Of a stretch of 64,000 nt of DNA, positions 48,334-56,943 are shown one piece after another (position 1 is the stretch's first letter; each line of letters opens with the position of its first letter). The stretch is taken from the NCBI GenBank assembly GCA_963716525.1, contig OY970315.1:3720001-3784000 (forward strand), in the 5' to 3' direction. The notes under the pieces were generated by a model, which ran no database searches, had not been told where the DNA came from, and worked only from the letters and a program-made list of their open reading frames with translations. This DNA comes from JBBREP01 sp963716525 (lineage in GTDB: Bacteria > Actinomycetota > Acidimicrobiia > IMCC26256 > PALSA-610). A program made the position numbers and the translations under genes.

Positions 48334-49074
48334 GTGCTGAAGAAATTCCTGGCCGGGGTGGCGGTAGCGACGGTCCTCGCCGTCGGTGGTATCGCCGTGG
48401 CCGGAGCCGTCGCACCGGCGAAGCACACCAAGGCGAGCCAACGCGGCCCGGGCAACCTCGTCGCACTGGCGCAGCAGACCGCGGCGGGCACGATCGGCGT
48501 CGACGTGAAGACCCTGCGGGCCGGTGTCAAGGCCGGTCACACGATCGCGCAGATCGCCACCCAGCATCACGTGGCGCCGTCCACCGTCGTACATGCGATC
48601 GTCGGCAAGCTCGACGCGGCGATTGCGACCGCCTCGAAAGCAGGCCGGCTCGACACCGCCCGGGCCGCCAAGCTGAAGCAGCGCGTGCCGAAGCTCGCAA
48701 CCACGCTCGTCAACCACACCACGAACATCCTGCGCGGGCTGCACACGGGTCCGAAGCAGCAGTTCCACCCCACCAAGACGCTGCAAGCCGCGGCGAACAC
48801 CATCGGGGTCAGCTACACCGTGCTGCGCAAGTCGATGCGTTCCCAGACGATCGCAGCCATCGCACGCGCGCACGGTGTCGCCCCGGCGAAGGTCGCGAAC
48901 GCGATGGCCGCGGTCGCCGTGCGGAACTTCGACGCATCCGCGAAGACGCGCAGGGCCAACCCGCGCTACCGCAGGCAGATCCCGAAGATGATGGCCAACC
49001 TCGTGAACGGCACCCGCCGTCGGCCGGCGCACAAGGGCGCGAAGGCGAAGCCACACGCGGCAGCCAAGGGCTGA
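48334..49074 (+). CDS. Exported basic protein with two helix-turn-helix-like repeats
   Basis: This 246-residue protein starts at GTG 48334 behind AGGAG. A signal segment (FLAGVAVATVLAVGGIAVAG) is followed by two similar blocks. One is GTIGVDVKTLRAGVKAGHTI with IAQIATQHHVAPSTVVHAIV; the other is NTIGVSYTVLRKSMRSQTI with IAAIARAHGVAPAKVANAMA. The blocks resemble HTH folds but the protein is predicted to be exported. The C-terminus is very basic (HKGAKAKPHAAAKG). A cell-wall or DNA-binding role outside the cell is possible. Confidence 0.65.
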   Translation: MLKKFLAGVAVATVLAVGGIAVAGAVAPAKHTKASQRGPGNLVALAQQTAAGTIGVDVKTLRAGVKAGHTIAQIATQHHVAPSTVVHAIVGKLDAAIATASKAGRLDTARAAKLKQRVPKLATTLVNHTTNILRGLHTGPKQQFHPTKTLQAAANTIGVSYTVLRKSMRSQTIAAIARAHGVAPAKVANAMAAVAVRNFDASAKTRRANPRYRRQIPKMMANLVNGTRRRPAHKGAKAKPHAAAKG

Positions 49075-49125
49075 TCGCCGGCGAGGATTTCACGCATTCG
49101 ACCGCGCGCCGCGCCGCGTGGTCGC

Positions 49126-49776
49126 ATGGTGGGCGTGATCGAGGCGGTGCTCTTCGACTTCGGCGGTGTGTTCACCGGTTCGCCGTTCCACGCGGTGCGT
49201 GAGAGCGACCGGCTCGGCGGGCACGATCCCGAGGTGGTCATCGAGGTGGTGTTCGGGCCGTACGACCGCGACACCGACCACCCCTGGCACCGTCTCGAGC
49301 GGGGCGAGGTGAGCCTCGCCGACGCGCACGGGCTACTGGTGGCGCTGGCCCGGGAGCGTGGGATCGAGTTCGACCCGTTCGACGCGTTGAAGGGGATGGC
49401 GTTCGATGGGAGCGGCGGCACCGACGAGTTCGTGGCGCGCACGCGAGCGCTGCGCACGGACGGCTACCGGACCGCGCTCGTCACGAACAACGTGCGGGAG
49501 TTCAACGACGGCTGGCGCAAGGTGATCCCCGTCGACGATCTGTTCGACGTGGTGGTGGACAGCAGCGTCATCGGGATGCGCAAGCCCGACCCGCGCATCT
49601 TCCACCACACGCTCGCCGCGCTCGGCGGCATCGCGCCGGAACGGGCGGTGTTCCTCGACGACTTCCCCGGCAACGTCGATGCCGCGATCGCGTTGGGAAT
49701 GCACGGCATCCTCGTGGGCGTGGACCGGCTCGCCGCCATCACGGTGCTCGACGAGTTGCTCGCCGTCGCAGACTGA
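49126..49776 (+). CDS. HAD-superfamily hydrolase
   Basis: This 216-residue protein starts at ATG 49126. Motif I is LFDFGGVFTG: the nucleophile Asp is present but the second Asp of DxD is replaced by Gly. Motif II Thr is in ALVTNNVREF, the Lys in GMRKPDPRIFHHTL, and the acidic pair in VFLDDFPGNVDAA. The missing acid is typical of the epoxide-hydrolase N-terminal/Acad10-like branch and may change the activity from phosphatase. The aminotransferase gene starts 23 bp after its stop. Confidence 0.85.
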   Translation: MVGVIEAVLFDFGGVFTGSPFHAVRESDRLGGHDPEVVIEVVFGPYDRDTDHPWHRLERGEVSLADAHGLLVALARERGIEFDPFDALKGMAFDGSGGTDEFVARTRALRTDGYRTALVTNNVREFNDGWRKVIPVDDLFDVVVDSSVIGMRKPDPRIFHHTLAALGGIAPERAVFLDDFPGNVDAAIALGMHGILVGVDRLAAITVLDELLAVAD

Positions 49777-49798
49777 AGCGGCCGCTACGCTCCCGCAG

Positions 49799-51016
49799 AT
49801 GGGCGCCTTCCTTCACCCCTACGCCAAGCCCACTCGCCCCGACGGGGAATACCGCTGCATCGTGCGCGGGCAGGGTGCTCGCGTGTGGGACCGCGACGGC
49901 AACGAGTACGTCGACGGCATGGCGTCGCTCTGGTACGCCAACATCGGCTACGGCCGCAGCGAGATCACCGACGCGGTCGCCGGCCAGATGCACCAGATCG
50001 CCGCGTACCACTGCTTCGAGCCGTTCTCGAACGAGCCGGCCGAGGCGATCGCCGGACGCATCGCGTCGCTCGCACCGATGCCCGATGCACGCGTGTTCCT
50101 CACCTCCTCGGGCTCGGAAGCGGTCGATTCGGTGATGAAGCTCGCGCGCATCGCCCACGCGCGCGCCGGCCGGCCCGAACGCACGCTGATCCTGAGCCGC
50201 GGCCGCGCGTACCACGGTGTCACCTACGGCGGGCTCACCGCGCAGGGACTGCCCGCGAACCAGGAGGGCTTCGGCCCGTTCGTGGGCGACGTGCAGGTGA
50301 TGCCACCCGACGACCTCGAGGCGATGGCCACGGTGATGGCCGAGCACGGCGAACGGGTCGCGGCCATCCTGACCGAACCGGTCCAGGGCGCCGGCGGCGT
50401 GTACCCGCCCACCGAGGGCTACCTCGCGGGCCTCCGCCGGCTCGCCGACCAGCACGGCGCGTACCTCATCTTCGACGAGGTGATCTGCGGCTTCGGGCGC
50501 CTCGGTCGCTGGTTCGGCGCGCAGCACTTCGGCGTGACGCCCGATCTGATCACCTTCGCCAAGGCCGTCACGTCGGGCTACGTGCCGCTCGGCGGTGTGA
50601 TCGTCGGACCGGCGGTCCGCGAGCCGCTCGAAGCTGACCCCGGCTGGGTGTTGCGCCACGGCCACACCTACTCGGGCCATCCCACCGCCTGCGCAGCCGC
50701 GCTCGCGAACCTCGACGTGATCGCGGCCGACGAGTTGCTCGCACGCGCCGAGCACGTCGGCGAGCGACTGTTCGCAGGCTTCGACGCCCTCGCACGTGAC
50801 GGGCTGCTCGCGTCGACGCGTCACGAGGTTGCGGTAGGTGCCACCGTCACACCCGATGACGTGGACGCGTTCGCCGTGCGCGACCGCCTGCTCGATCAGG
50901 GGGTGATCACCCGCGCGGTGAATGCCACCACGCTCACGTGGTGCCCGCCGCTCGTGATCACCGACGAGGAGATCGACCGCATCGTCGACACCGTCGCCAA
51001 AGCACTCCAGCGTTAG
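49799..51016 (+). CDS. Class III (omega) aminotransferase, PLP-dependent
   Basis: This 405-residue enzyme starts at ATG 49799 (MGAFLHPYAKPTRPDGEY). Fold type I marks are SSGSEAVDSVMKLAR, RGRAYHGVTYGGLTA, LIFDEVICGFGRLGRWF and the PLP lysine in ITFAKAVTSGYVPLGG. Close families use beta-alanine, taurine or diamines with pyruvate or 2-oxoglutarate; the substrate cannot be fixed. It may be co-transcribed with the HAD gene. Confidence 0.85.
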   Translation: MGAFLHPYAKPTRPDGEYRCIVRGQGARVWDRDGNEYVDGMASLWYANIGYGRSEITDAVAGQMHQIAAYHCFEPFSNEPAEAIAGRIASLAPMPDARVFLTSSGSEAVDSVMKLARIAHARAGRPERTLILSRGRAYHGVTYGGLTAQGLPANQEGFGPFVGDVQVMPPDDLEAMATVMAEHGERVAAILTEPVQGAGGVYPPTEGYLAGLRRLADQHGAYLIFDEVICGFGRLGRWFGAQHFGVTPDLITFAKAVTSGYVPLGGVIVGPAVREPLEADPGWVLRHGHTYSGHPTACAAALANLDVIAADELLARAEHVGERLFAGFDALARDGLLASTRHEVAVGATVTPDDVDAFAVRDRLLDQGVITRAVNATTLTWCPPLVITDEEIDRIVDTVAKALQR

Positions 51017-51816
51017 CGCGAGCCTCGCCGTGGCGGGCTGCGCCGCCCCTGGGTCGGGCGCGCCTTGCGGCGCGCAGTGGCCGGGCGGAACGTGCGCAGC
51101 AGGAACCACGCACCGCCGCCCACGAGCAGCACTCCGACGACGATGCCGATCAGCACGGTGCCGAGGGAGGTGCCGCTCGACCCCGTGCTCGCGGTGGCAC
51201 GATGCGTGGTTGCGGCGAGGAAGACGCCGGTATGGGTCGACGACCCGCCGATCGTGGTCGTTTGGCTCGACGGCGCGGGAGGCGCGATGCGCGTCCACGT
51301 ATGGCCGTCGGGCGAGTAGTAGATGCCTCGATTTGCCGGTAGCGGCACGCTGAACACGACGCTCGCCTTCGACGTGAACGACGTCAAGGCCTCACCGTTC
51401 GGCTGGTAGGTCACCGACATGCGGTACGCGTTGCCGTCAGCCCGCGCGCCCGACGGCAGCGAGCCCAACGTGGCGGGATCGAGCGGCACGATGCCCACCG
51501 ACACGCTCGACGACGAAGGCCTGGCCGGGATCGCACCGGGACTGAGCGTGACGATGAACTGCGTGTCGCTGCTCGAGATCGCGGCCGTCTTGTTGCCCGA
51601 CGCCGAGGTTGCGACCGTGGTCGCGTTCGCCTTCGGCACTACGTTTCCGGTCTGGAACGCTGCCGGCGGGTTCACCCATTGGTACGGCGGGAGGTTGCCC
51701 ACTCCCTCGTACAGCGGCAGCACGCGATGGCCCGACACATGTGCGGTCACGACCGCGACACCGAGGTAGCCGCACGTGACGAGCGCACCGAGTATGAGCG
51801 CCGAGCGCGATCTCAC
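51013..51816 (-). CDS. Single-pass membrane protein with large outer domain
   Basis: This 267-residue protein starts at GTG 51816, coupled by GTGA to the binding-protein gene. An N-terminal hydrophobic helix (ALILGALVTCGYLGVAVV) is followed by a beta-rich Ser/Thr-rich region (VSVGIVPLDPATLG, NAYRMSVTYQPNG, SVPLPANRGIYYSPDG). A C-terminal TM (VLIGIVVGVLLVGGGAWFLL) and a basic tail follow. Nothing is recognised. It is last in a four-gene minus-strand run of envelope proteins. Confidence 0.6.
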   Translation of the reverse strand: MRSRSALILGALVTCGYLGVAVVTAHVSGHRVLPLYEGVGNLPPYQWVNPPAAFQTGNVVPKANATTVATSASGNKTAAISSSDTQFIVTLSPGAIPARPSSSSVSVGIVPLDPATLGSLPSGARADGNAYRMSVTYQPNGEALTSFTSKASVVFSVPLPANRGIYYSPDGHTWTRIAPPAPSSQTTTIGGSSTHTGVFLAATTHRATASTGSSGTSLGTVLIGIVVGVLLVGGGAWFLLRTFRPATARRKARPTQGRRSPPRRGSR

Positions 51817-53114
51817 GCGGCGACGGGCAGGTTCAGGATCGTGTGGGTGGCGTAGCTCGGCGGCCACACGACGGCGGCGGTGACCGGCGCGACCCACTGC
51901 CAGATCACGCTCTCGGCCCGCATGTTGTCACCGGCATCACCGGCACGGTCGGGTGCGAGCGCGTAACCACCTCCGTTCGGGAGCGAGTTCGGCGCGAGGC
52001 GGACGGCGTGCGCGGCGCGGGCGATGCCGGCGACCGAGAGCGAATCCGCTGCGGGCAGTACGTGGGCGAGCACCACGAGCGCGTTCGAGAACCCCGACAG
52101 CGCGTACGAGCTCATCGCCTCGTGGTACAGGTTCGCGTAGGCGGTGGCCGCCCAGGCGAGCTGCGCGCGCGCCTGGGGCTGCAGCGCAGCGGCGCGCACG
52201 TGATCGGCGTCGGGCTTGTCCGATGCGAACAGGCCGACCGCGGCCGGCCCGAGCTTCTGCGCGAATGCCGGCATGCAGTAGCTCGAGCTCGTGCCGATGG
52301 CGAGCTTCAGGGGCACGTGCTGCTGCGCGAGCGCGCGTTGCACGGCGACACCGTCGTCGACGTACGCCGACGCGAACAGCACGTCGGTGTGGGCGGCGGC
52401 GACACGTCGCGCGACCGCAGCGCCGTCGAAATGGTGCGGGTCGTAGCCGATCCTGGCGGCGAGCGTGAGGCCGGCGCGGTGGATCTCGTCGATCGCACCG
52501 GCCGCGACGGAGCGCCCGTAGGGATCGTCGACGTAGGTGACCGTGTAACGCAGATGCGCCGGAAGCTTGCGGTGCGGCACGAGCACCGAGTGCACGAATT
52601 GGATCGCGGCACGCCCGAGCGTGGCCCCACTCGGCGCGAGCCGGAAGAAGTTCGTGCTCCGGGCTACGCCGGAGGGCAGCAGGCCGACCGCACCGGTCTC
52701 CCAGAAGCTCAAGTGCAGCTGGGTCGCGGCCACGGCGGCCTGCGCCGAGATGGCGCTCCCGTGGCTGCCGAGCACCGCGACGACGTGACGGGACGCGAGC
52801 GCGGCCATGGCCTCGGGCACCCCTTCGGGTCGCGACACCGACTCGGTGACGACTCGCACGTCGCGACCGTGAATGCCACCGTGGCGGTTTACCCAGTCGA
52901 CTGCGAGTTGCACGCCGTGCAGTTCCTGCGTGCCGCCGACGGCCTGATCGCCCTGCGTGGGGTAGATCGCGCCCACGACGATGTCACCCGCGCCGGCTGC
53001 CGTACCGCTGCACGCGGCGAGGCCCGCGGCGCCGAGCGCGGCCACCATGAGCGCCGCGGCGGTGCGCATCATGCGGCGGTGGGCGGCCCGGCGGTGCGGC
53101 CCGGCCACGCTCAC
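51813..53114 (-). CDS. Liv-type periplasmic/lipoprotein solute-binding protein
   Basis: The coupled start at GTG 53114 gives 433 residues; ATG 53072 or 53069 is an alternative. The lipobox LAAC follows RTAAALMVAALGAAG. The mature protein has the type I fold of branched-chain amino acid binding proteins: IVVGAIYPTQGDQAVGG, GVQLAVDWVNRHGGIHG, AVLGSHGSAISAQAA, YVDDPYGRSVAAGAIDEI. No permease or ATPase gene is near, so it may be a sensor or receptor subunit. It is coupled to a CPBP-protein gene upstream. Confidence 0.75.
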   Translation of the reverse strand: MSVAGPHRRAAHRRMMRTAAALMVAALGAAGLAACSGTAAGAGDIVVGAIYPTQGDQAVGGTQELHGVQLAVDWVNRHGGIHGRDVRVVTESVSRPEGVPEAMAALASRHVVAVLGSHGSAISAQAAVAATQLHLSFWETGAVGLLPSGVARSTNFFRLAPSGATLGRAAIQFVHSVLVPHRKLPAHLRYTVTYVDDPYGRSVAAGAIDEIHRAGLTLAARIGYDPHHFDGAAVARRVAAAHTDVLFASAYVDDGVAVQRALAQQHVPLKLAIGTSSSYCMPAFAQKLGPAAVGLFASDKPDADHVRAAALQPQARAQLAWAATAYANLYHEAMSSYALSGFSNALVVLAHVLPAADSLSVAGIARAAHAVRLAPNSLPNGGGYALAPDRAGDAGDNMRAESVIWQWVAPVTAAVVWPPSYATHTILNLPVAA

Positions 53115-53701
53115 CACACCACGAGCAGGTTGGCGATCACGTGCGTGATCGCAGGCGAGACCCACGTGCCCGACGTCTCGCGTTGCCAGCCGAACAGCAG
53201 ACCGACGGCGAAGTCGAGCGGGAGCACCCACGCACCGTATGTGGTGAGGTGGACGATCGCGAACAACGCGGCGCTTCCCACCACAGCGGGTGCCGCGCCG
53301 TAGGGCCGGAGGAGGCCGAACAGCAAGCGCCGGAAGAACGCCTCCTCCGCGATCGCGGCCACGATGTCGAGGAGCACGAACCGGCCCGCGAGCGGCGCGG
53401 TGTGCACGTGGCCGGCGAGCATCTGCGCCGCGCACACCGCCGCGACGCCGGCCGCGGTGACCATCACGACCGTGTGCGCGGCGCGACGGCGCGCACCGGC
53501 TGCGCCGGGCAACACGACACCGAGCGCGAGCAGCCCGCCGAACAGCACCGCGAGCACGGTCGGCGCGTCGGCGCGCGCGGTCAGCGCGGCGCGACCCCAC
53601 AGCGCAGCCAGGCCGACGGCGACCGCGCCGAGCACGAACACGCGCTCGGCGCGTGGGGTAGCCCGCGCACCAGCCGGGACGGCGGCGACCGTGTGCGTCA
53701 C
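53111..53701 (-). CDS. CPBP-family intramembrane protease
   Basis: This 196-residue protein starts at GTG 53701, overlapping the stop of the lipoprotein gene. It has about six TM helices. The Abi/CPBP motif EEAFFRRLLFG carries the glutamate pair and arginine, and histidines follow in FAIVHLTTYGAW and ITHVIANLLVVW. The family includes CAAX-type proteases and bacteriocin-immunity proteins. Its substrate is unknown; the neighbours are exported proteins. Confidence 0.8.
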   Translation of the reverse strand: MTHTVAAVPAGARATPRAERVFVLGAVAVGLAALWGRAALTARADAPTVLAVLFGGLLALGVVLPGAAGARRRAAHTVVMVTAAGVAAVCAAQMLAGHVHTAPLAGRFVLLDIVAAIAEEAFFRRLLFGLLRPYGAAPAVVGSAALFAIVHLTTYGAWVLPLDFAVGLLFGWQRETSGTWVSPAITHVIANLLVVW

Positions 53702-54120
53702 TGGTTCACCGTGATCACGAACCGCTGCAGCACGTTCTGGCGGTTGGCGAAGGGAATGTGGTCGCTCGCGACGAACTCTGCGCTCAGCGTGTGCTGCCCC
53801 GGTGCGAGCCCGTGGAGCGTCTGGGTCGTGCCGTACAGCATCGACACGATCTTGCCGTCCACCGCCACGTGGATGTGGCCCTCCGAGCCGTTCACCGCCG
53901 TGGTGGTCGCGGGCACCACCCGACCGCCGATGATCTTGAACACCAGCTTCACCGAGGTACCCACCACCGAGTTCGGCGCCGGGGACAGCACCTCGAGCCG
54001 GGCGCTGGTCGTCGGCCGCTTCACCGTGGACGACGACGACGAGCCGCACGCACCAAGTGAGATGGCGAGCACGGCCGCGAGCGCCAGGGTCACCAATGCG
54101 CGGCGAGGTGCAGCGAGCAC
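53698..54120 (-). CDS. Putative lipoprotein with Ig-like domain
   Basis: This 140-residue protein starts at ATG 54120. The signal peptide ends in the lipobox LGAC followed by a Ser run. The mature part (SARLEVLSPAPNSVVGTSVKLVFKI within two strands, then EGHIHVAVDGKIVSMLYG and LAPGQHTLSAEFV) resembles small Ig/DUF4399-type domains with a conserved HIHV. It would be anchored to the outer membrane face. It is first in the four-gene run 54120-51013. Confidence 0.65.
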   Translation of the reverse strand: MLAAPRRALVTLALAAVLAISLGACGSSSSSTVKRPTTSARLEVLSPAPNSVVGTSVKLVFKIIGGRVVPATTTAVNGSEGHIHVAVDGKIVSMLYGTTQTLHGLAPGQHTLSAEFVASDHIPFANRQNVLQRFVITVNQ

Positions 54121-54144
54121 TGGACGGAGTGTAGACAGGCGTGA

Positions 54145-54546
54145 ATGGCCGACCCGATCGCGGACGAGCTCGCGGTGCGCAACCTCGTCGCCCGCCTGTC
54201 CCGCAATGCTGACGTGGGCGACATCGACACCTACATGTCGTCGTTCGATCCCGACGCGGAATGGAATCTTCCTGGTTCACCCACGCGTGGTATCGACGCG
54301 ATCCGCGCCGGTCTCGTTGCCCGTCGTGAGACCGGCGCGGTCGGTCCCGGCTCGCGCACTCGCCACATGGTGTCGACCGTGACCGTCGCGGTCGACGGTG
54401 ACACGGCGATCAGCGAGTCGTACTTCCAGTACTTCACCGACACCGACACGAACCCGACGCTCCGCCTCGTGGGCGCGTACCGCGACGAGTTCGTGCGCAC
54501 CGCCGAGGGGTGGCGCCTCGCCCGCCGCGACATCACCTTCGGTTGA
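54145..54546 (+). CDS. SnoaL-like (NTF2 fold) protein
   Basis: This 133-residue protein starts at ATG 54145 (MADPIADELAVRNLVARLSR). The pattern DVGDIDTYMSSFDPDAEWNL, RHMVSTVTVAVDGDTA and VGAYRDEFVRTAEGWRLARR is that of the SnoaL_4 cone fold. Such proteins act as small isomerases or hydrolases or bind ligands. The activity is unknown. It is divergent from the lipoprotein gene. Confidence 0.8.
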   Translation: MADPIADELAVRNLVARLSRNADVGDIDTYMSSFDPDAEWNLPGSPTRGIDAIRAGLVARRETGAVGPGSRTRHMVSTVTVAVDGDTAISESYFQYFTDTDTNPTLRLVGAYRDEFVRTAEGWRLARRDITFG

Positions 54547-54596
54547 ACCGCGCCGCAAGGGCGTCGCGCCGCGACGCCCTACGACGACCTTCGCGA

Positions 54597-56042
54597 TCAG
54601 CGCTGGATTGCCTTCACCTCGAGGAACTCCTCGAACCCGTGCCGGCCGTACTCGCGCCCGACGCCCGACTGCTTGTAGCCGCCGAACGGTGCGTTGGGGT
54701 TGAAGGCGCCACCGTTCACCTCGACCTGGCCGGTGCGCAGGCGGCGGGCGACCTTCTCGGCGTGCTCCTTGTCGCCCGACCACACGCCGCCCGCCAGCCC
54801 GTAGACGACGCCGTTGGCGATGCGTACCGCGTCTTCCTCGTCGGCGTAGCCGATGATCGACAGCACCGGGCCGAAGATCTCTTCCTGCGCGATGGTCATG
54901 TCCGGCTTCACGTCGGCGAACACGGTCGGCTTCACGTAGAAGCCCTTGTCCAGTCCCTCGGGCGTACCCGCGCCGCCCACCACGAGCCGCGCGCCCTCGT
55001 CGACGCCCTTCTGGATGTAGCCCTCCACGCGATCGCGCTGGGCCGACGACGCGAGCGGGCCGAGGCTCGTGCCCTCGCCGAACGGGTCGCCGACGGCCAT
55101 CGCCGCCGCCGCGTCGCCCGCGAGCTTCGCGGCCTCGTCCATGCGCTGCTGCGGCACGAGCATGCGAGTGAGCGCGGAGCACGTCTGGCCGGAATTGAGG
55201 AAGGCCTTGCCCACGCCGTCGGCCACCGCGGTGGCGAACGCGGTGTCGTCGAGGTCGTCGAGGAGCACGTTCGCCGACTTGCCACCGAGCTCGAGCGCGA
55301 TCTTCTTCACCGTCTCGGCGCCGAGCTGCGCGACACGCCGGCCGGCACGAGTGGAGCCGGTGAACGACACCATGTCGACGTCGGGGTGCGCGGCCATCCG
55401 CTCGCCCACGACCGGACCGGTTCCCGACACGAGGTTGAACACGCCCGCGGGCAGCCCGACGTCGTGGATGATCTCGGCGAGGATGAACGCGTCGACCGGT
55501 GCGACCTCGCTGGGCTTCAGCACCACCGTGCAGCCCGCCGCCATCGCGTACGCCACCTTCGCGGCGATCTGGTGCAACGGGTAGTTCCAGGGCGTGATGC
55601 ACGCCACCACGCCGATCGGCTCGCGTACCACGAGCGAGTTGCCGACCACCTCTTCGAACGGGAACGCCTCGGCGACTGCCGCGGCCTGCGTGAAGCTGTT
55701 GATCGGCAGGCCCACCTGCACGATCTGCGACAGCCACTTCACCATGCCGGTCTCCTTGGAGATGGCGGTGGCGATCTCGTCCATACGCGCGCCGAGCGCC
55801 TCGCCGATGCGCGTCATGTACTTGGCCCGCTCGTCGACGGGCGTGACCGACCACGACTCGAATGCCTGCTTCGCGGCGGCGACGGCCTTGTCGACGTCGG
55901 ATGCGGTTCCCGCGGCGACGCGCGCCATCACGTCCTCGGTGACGGAGTCGACGACGTCGATGAGCTCGGCGCCGTCGGAGGCGAGCCACCCACCGTTGAT
56001 GTAGAGCTTGTCGTACGTGGTGACGTCGGTGGTCGCGCTCAT
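54597..56042 (-). CDS. NAD(P)-dependent aldehyde dehydrogenase
   Basis: This 481-residue enzyme starts at ATG 56042. The general-base Glu is in KIALELGGKSANVLL, the catalytic Cys in FLNSGQTCSALTRML, and the cofactor region in VSFTGSTRAGRRVAQLG. NYPLHQIAAKVAYAMAAGC is the usual substrate-tunnel helix. It oxidises aldehydes to acids; the preferred substrate is not clear. It is divergent from ppk2. Confidence 0.9.
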   Translation of the reverse strand: MSATTDVTTYDKLYINGGWLASDGAELIDVVDSVTEDVMARVAAGTASDVDKAVAAAKQAFESWSVTPVDERAKYMTRIGEALGARMDEIATAISKETGMVKWLSQIVQVGLPINSFTQAAAVAEAFPFEEVVGNSLVVREPIGVVACITPWNYPLHQIAAKVAYAMAAGCTVVLKPSEVAPVDAFILAEIIHDVGLPAGVFNLVSGTGPVVGERMAAHPDVDMVSFTGSTRAGRRVAQLGAETVKKIALELGGKSANVLLDDLDDTAFATAVADGVGKAFLNSGQTCSALTRMLVPQQRMDEAAKLAGDAAAAMAVGDPFGEGTSLGPLASSAQRDRVEGYIQKGVDEGARLVVGGAGTPEGLDKGFYVKPTVFADVKPDMTIAQEEIFGPVLSIIGYADEEDAVRIANGVVYGLAGGVWSGDKEHAEKVARRLRTGQVEVNGGAFNPNAPFGGYKQSGVGREYGRHGFEEFLEVKAIQR

Positions 56043-56115
56043 GCCGGTGCCTCCGTGGGGCGGTGAGTTGCTGTCTGCAAGGACTCCAGCGTAGGCCGCC
56101 TACGATCCGATTCGC

Positions 56116-56943
56116 ATGGCGAGAGCGGAGGCTTCCGGCGGTGAGCACGCCGTGGAGCGCACGAAGCGGCCCAAGTTGGGCGTGCAGGAGTACGAGCGCC
56201 ACCTCGAGCACCTACAGCGCGAGCTCGTGAAGCTCCAGGCGTGGGTGCAGCAGGAGAGCCTCAAGCTCTGCGTGCTCTTCGAGGGCCGCGACGCCGCCGG
56301 CAAGGGCGGCACGATCAAGCGCATCGTCGAGCGCACGAATCCCCGCGTGGTGCGTGTCGTCGCGCTGGCACAGCCCACCGAGCGCGAGCACACGCAGTGG
56401 TACTTCCAGCGCTACGTCGAGCAGCTTCCGGCGGGCGGCGAGATCGTGCTGTTCGACCGATCCTGGTACAACCGCGCCGGCGTCGAGCACGTGATGGGGT
56501 TCTGCACCGAGGACGAGTATCACGAGTTCCTCCGAGCCTGCCCGGCGTTCGAGGAGATGCTCATCCGCTCGGGCATCGTGCTCGTGAAGTACTGGTTCTC
56601 GGTCAGCGACGAGGAGCAGGAACGGCGCTTCCGTGAGCGCATCGACAACCCCGAGAAGCGGTGGAAGCTGAGCCCCATGGATCTGGAGGCCCGAGCCCGG
56701 TGGTCCGACTACTCGCGCGCCAAGGACGACATGTTCCGCTACACCGACACGAAGCTCTCGCCGTGGTGGGTGGTCGACGCCGAGCAGAAGCGCCGCGCCC
56801 GCCTGAACTGTATCCACCACCTGCTGTCGCAGGTGCCGTACCAGGACGTGACCTCGGCGCCGCTGCACATTCCCGAACGCGGGCCCGAGAACTACGTGCG
56901 CCCACCGATCGACGAGCAGACGTTCGTACCGGAGGTGTACTGA
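56116..56943 (+). CDS. ppk2: Polyphosphate kinase 2 (PPK2, class I)
   Basis: This 275-residue protein starts at ATG 56116. It has Walker A EGRDAAGKGGTIKRI, the lid motif FDRSWYNRAGVEHVMGFC and LVKYWFSVSDEEQERRF. It moves phosphate between polyphosphate and nucleoside diphosphates in the cytoplasm. The length and single domain fit class I. The next gene's ATG overlaps its stop by one base (TGATG), so co-translation is likely. Confidence 0.9.
   Translation: MARAEASGGEHAVERTKRPKLGVQEYERHLEHLQRELVKLQAWVQQESLKLCVLFEGRDAAGKGGTIKRIVERTNPRVVRVVALAQPTEREHTQWYFQRYVEQLPAGGEIVLFDRSWYNRAGVEHVMGFCTEDEYHEFLRACPAFEEMLIRSGIVLVKYWFSVSDEEQERRFRERIDNPEKRWKLSPMDLEARARWSDYSRAKDDMFRYTDTKLSPWWVVDAEQKRRARLNCIHHLLSQVPYQDVTSAPLHIPERGPENYVRPPIDEQTFVPEVY

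Noticed and set aside
54510..56066. 518-codon plus-strand frame opposite the aldehyde dehydrogenase
   Set aside because: It mirrors a gene with clear catalytic residues and shows only compositional bias.
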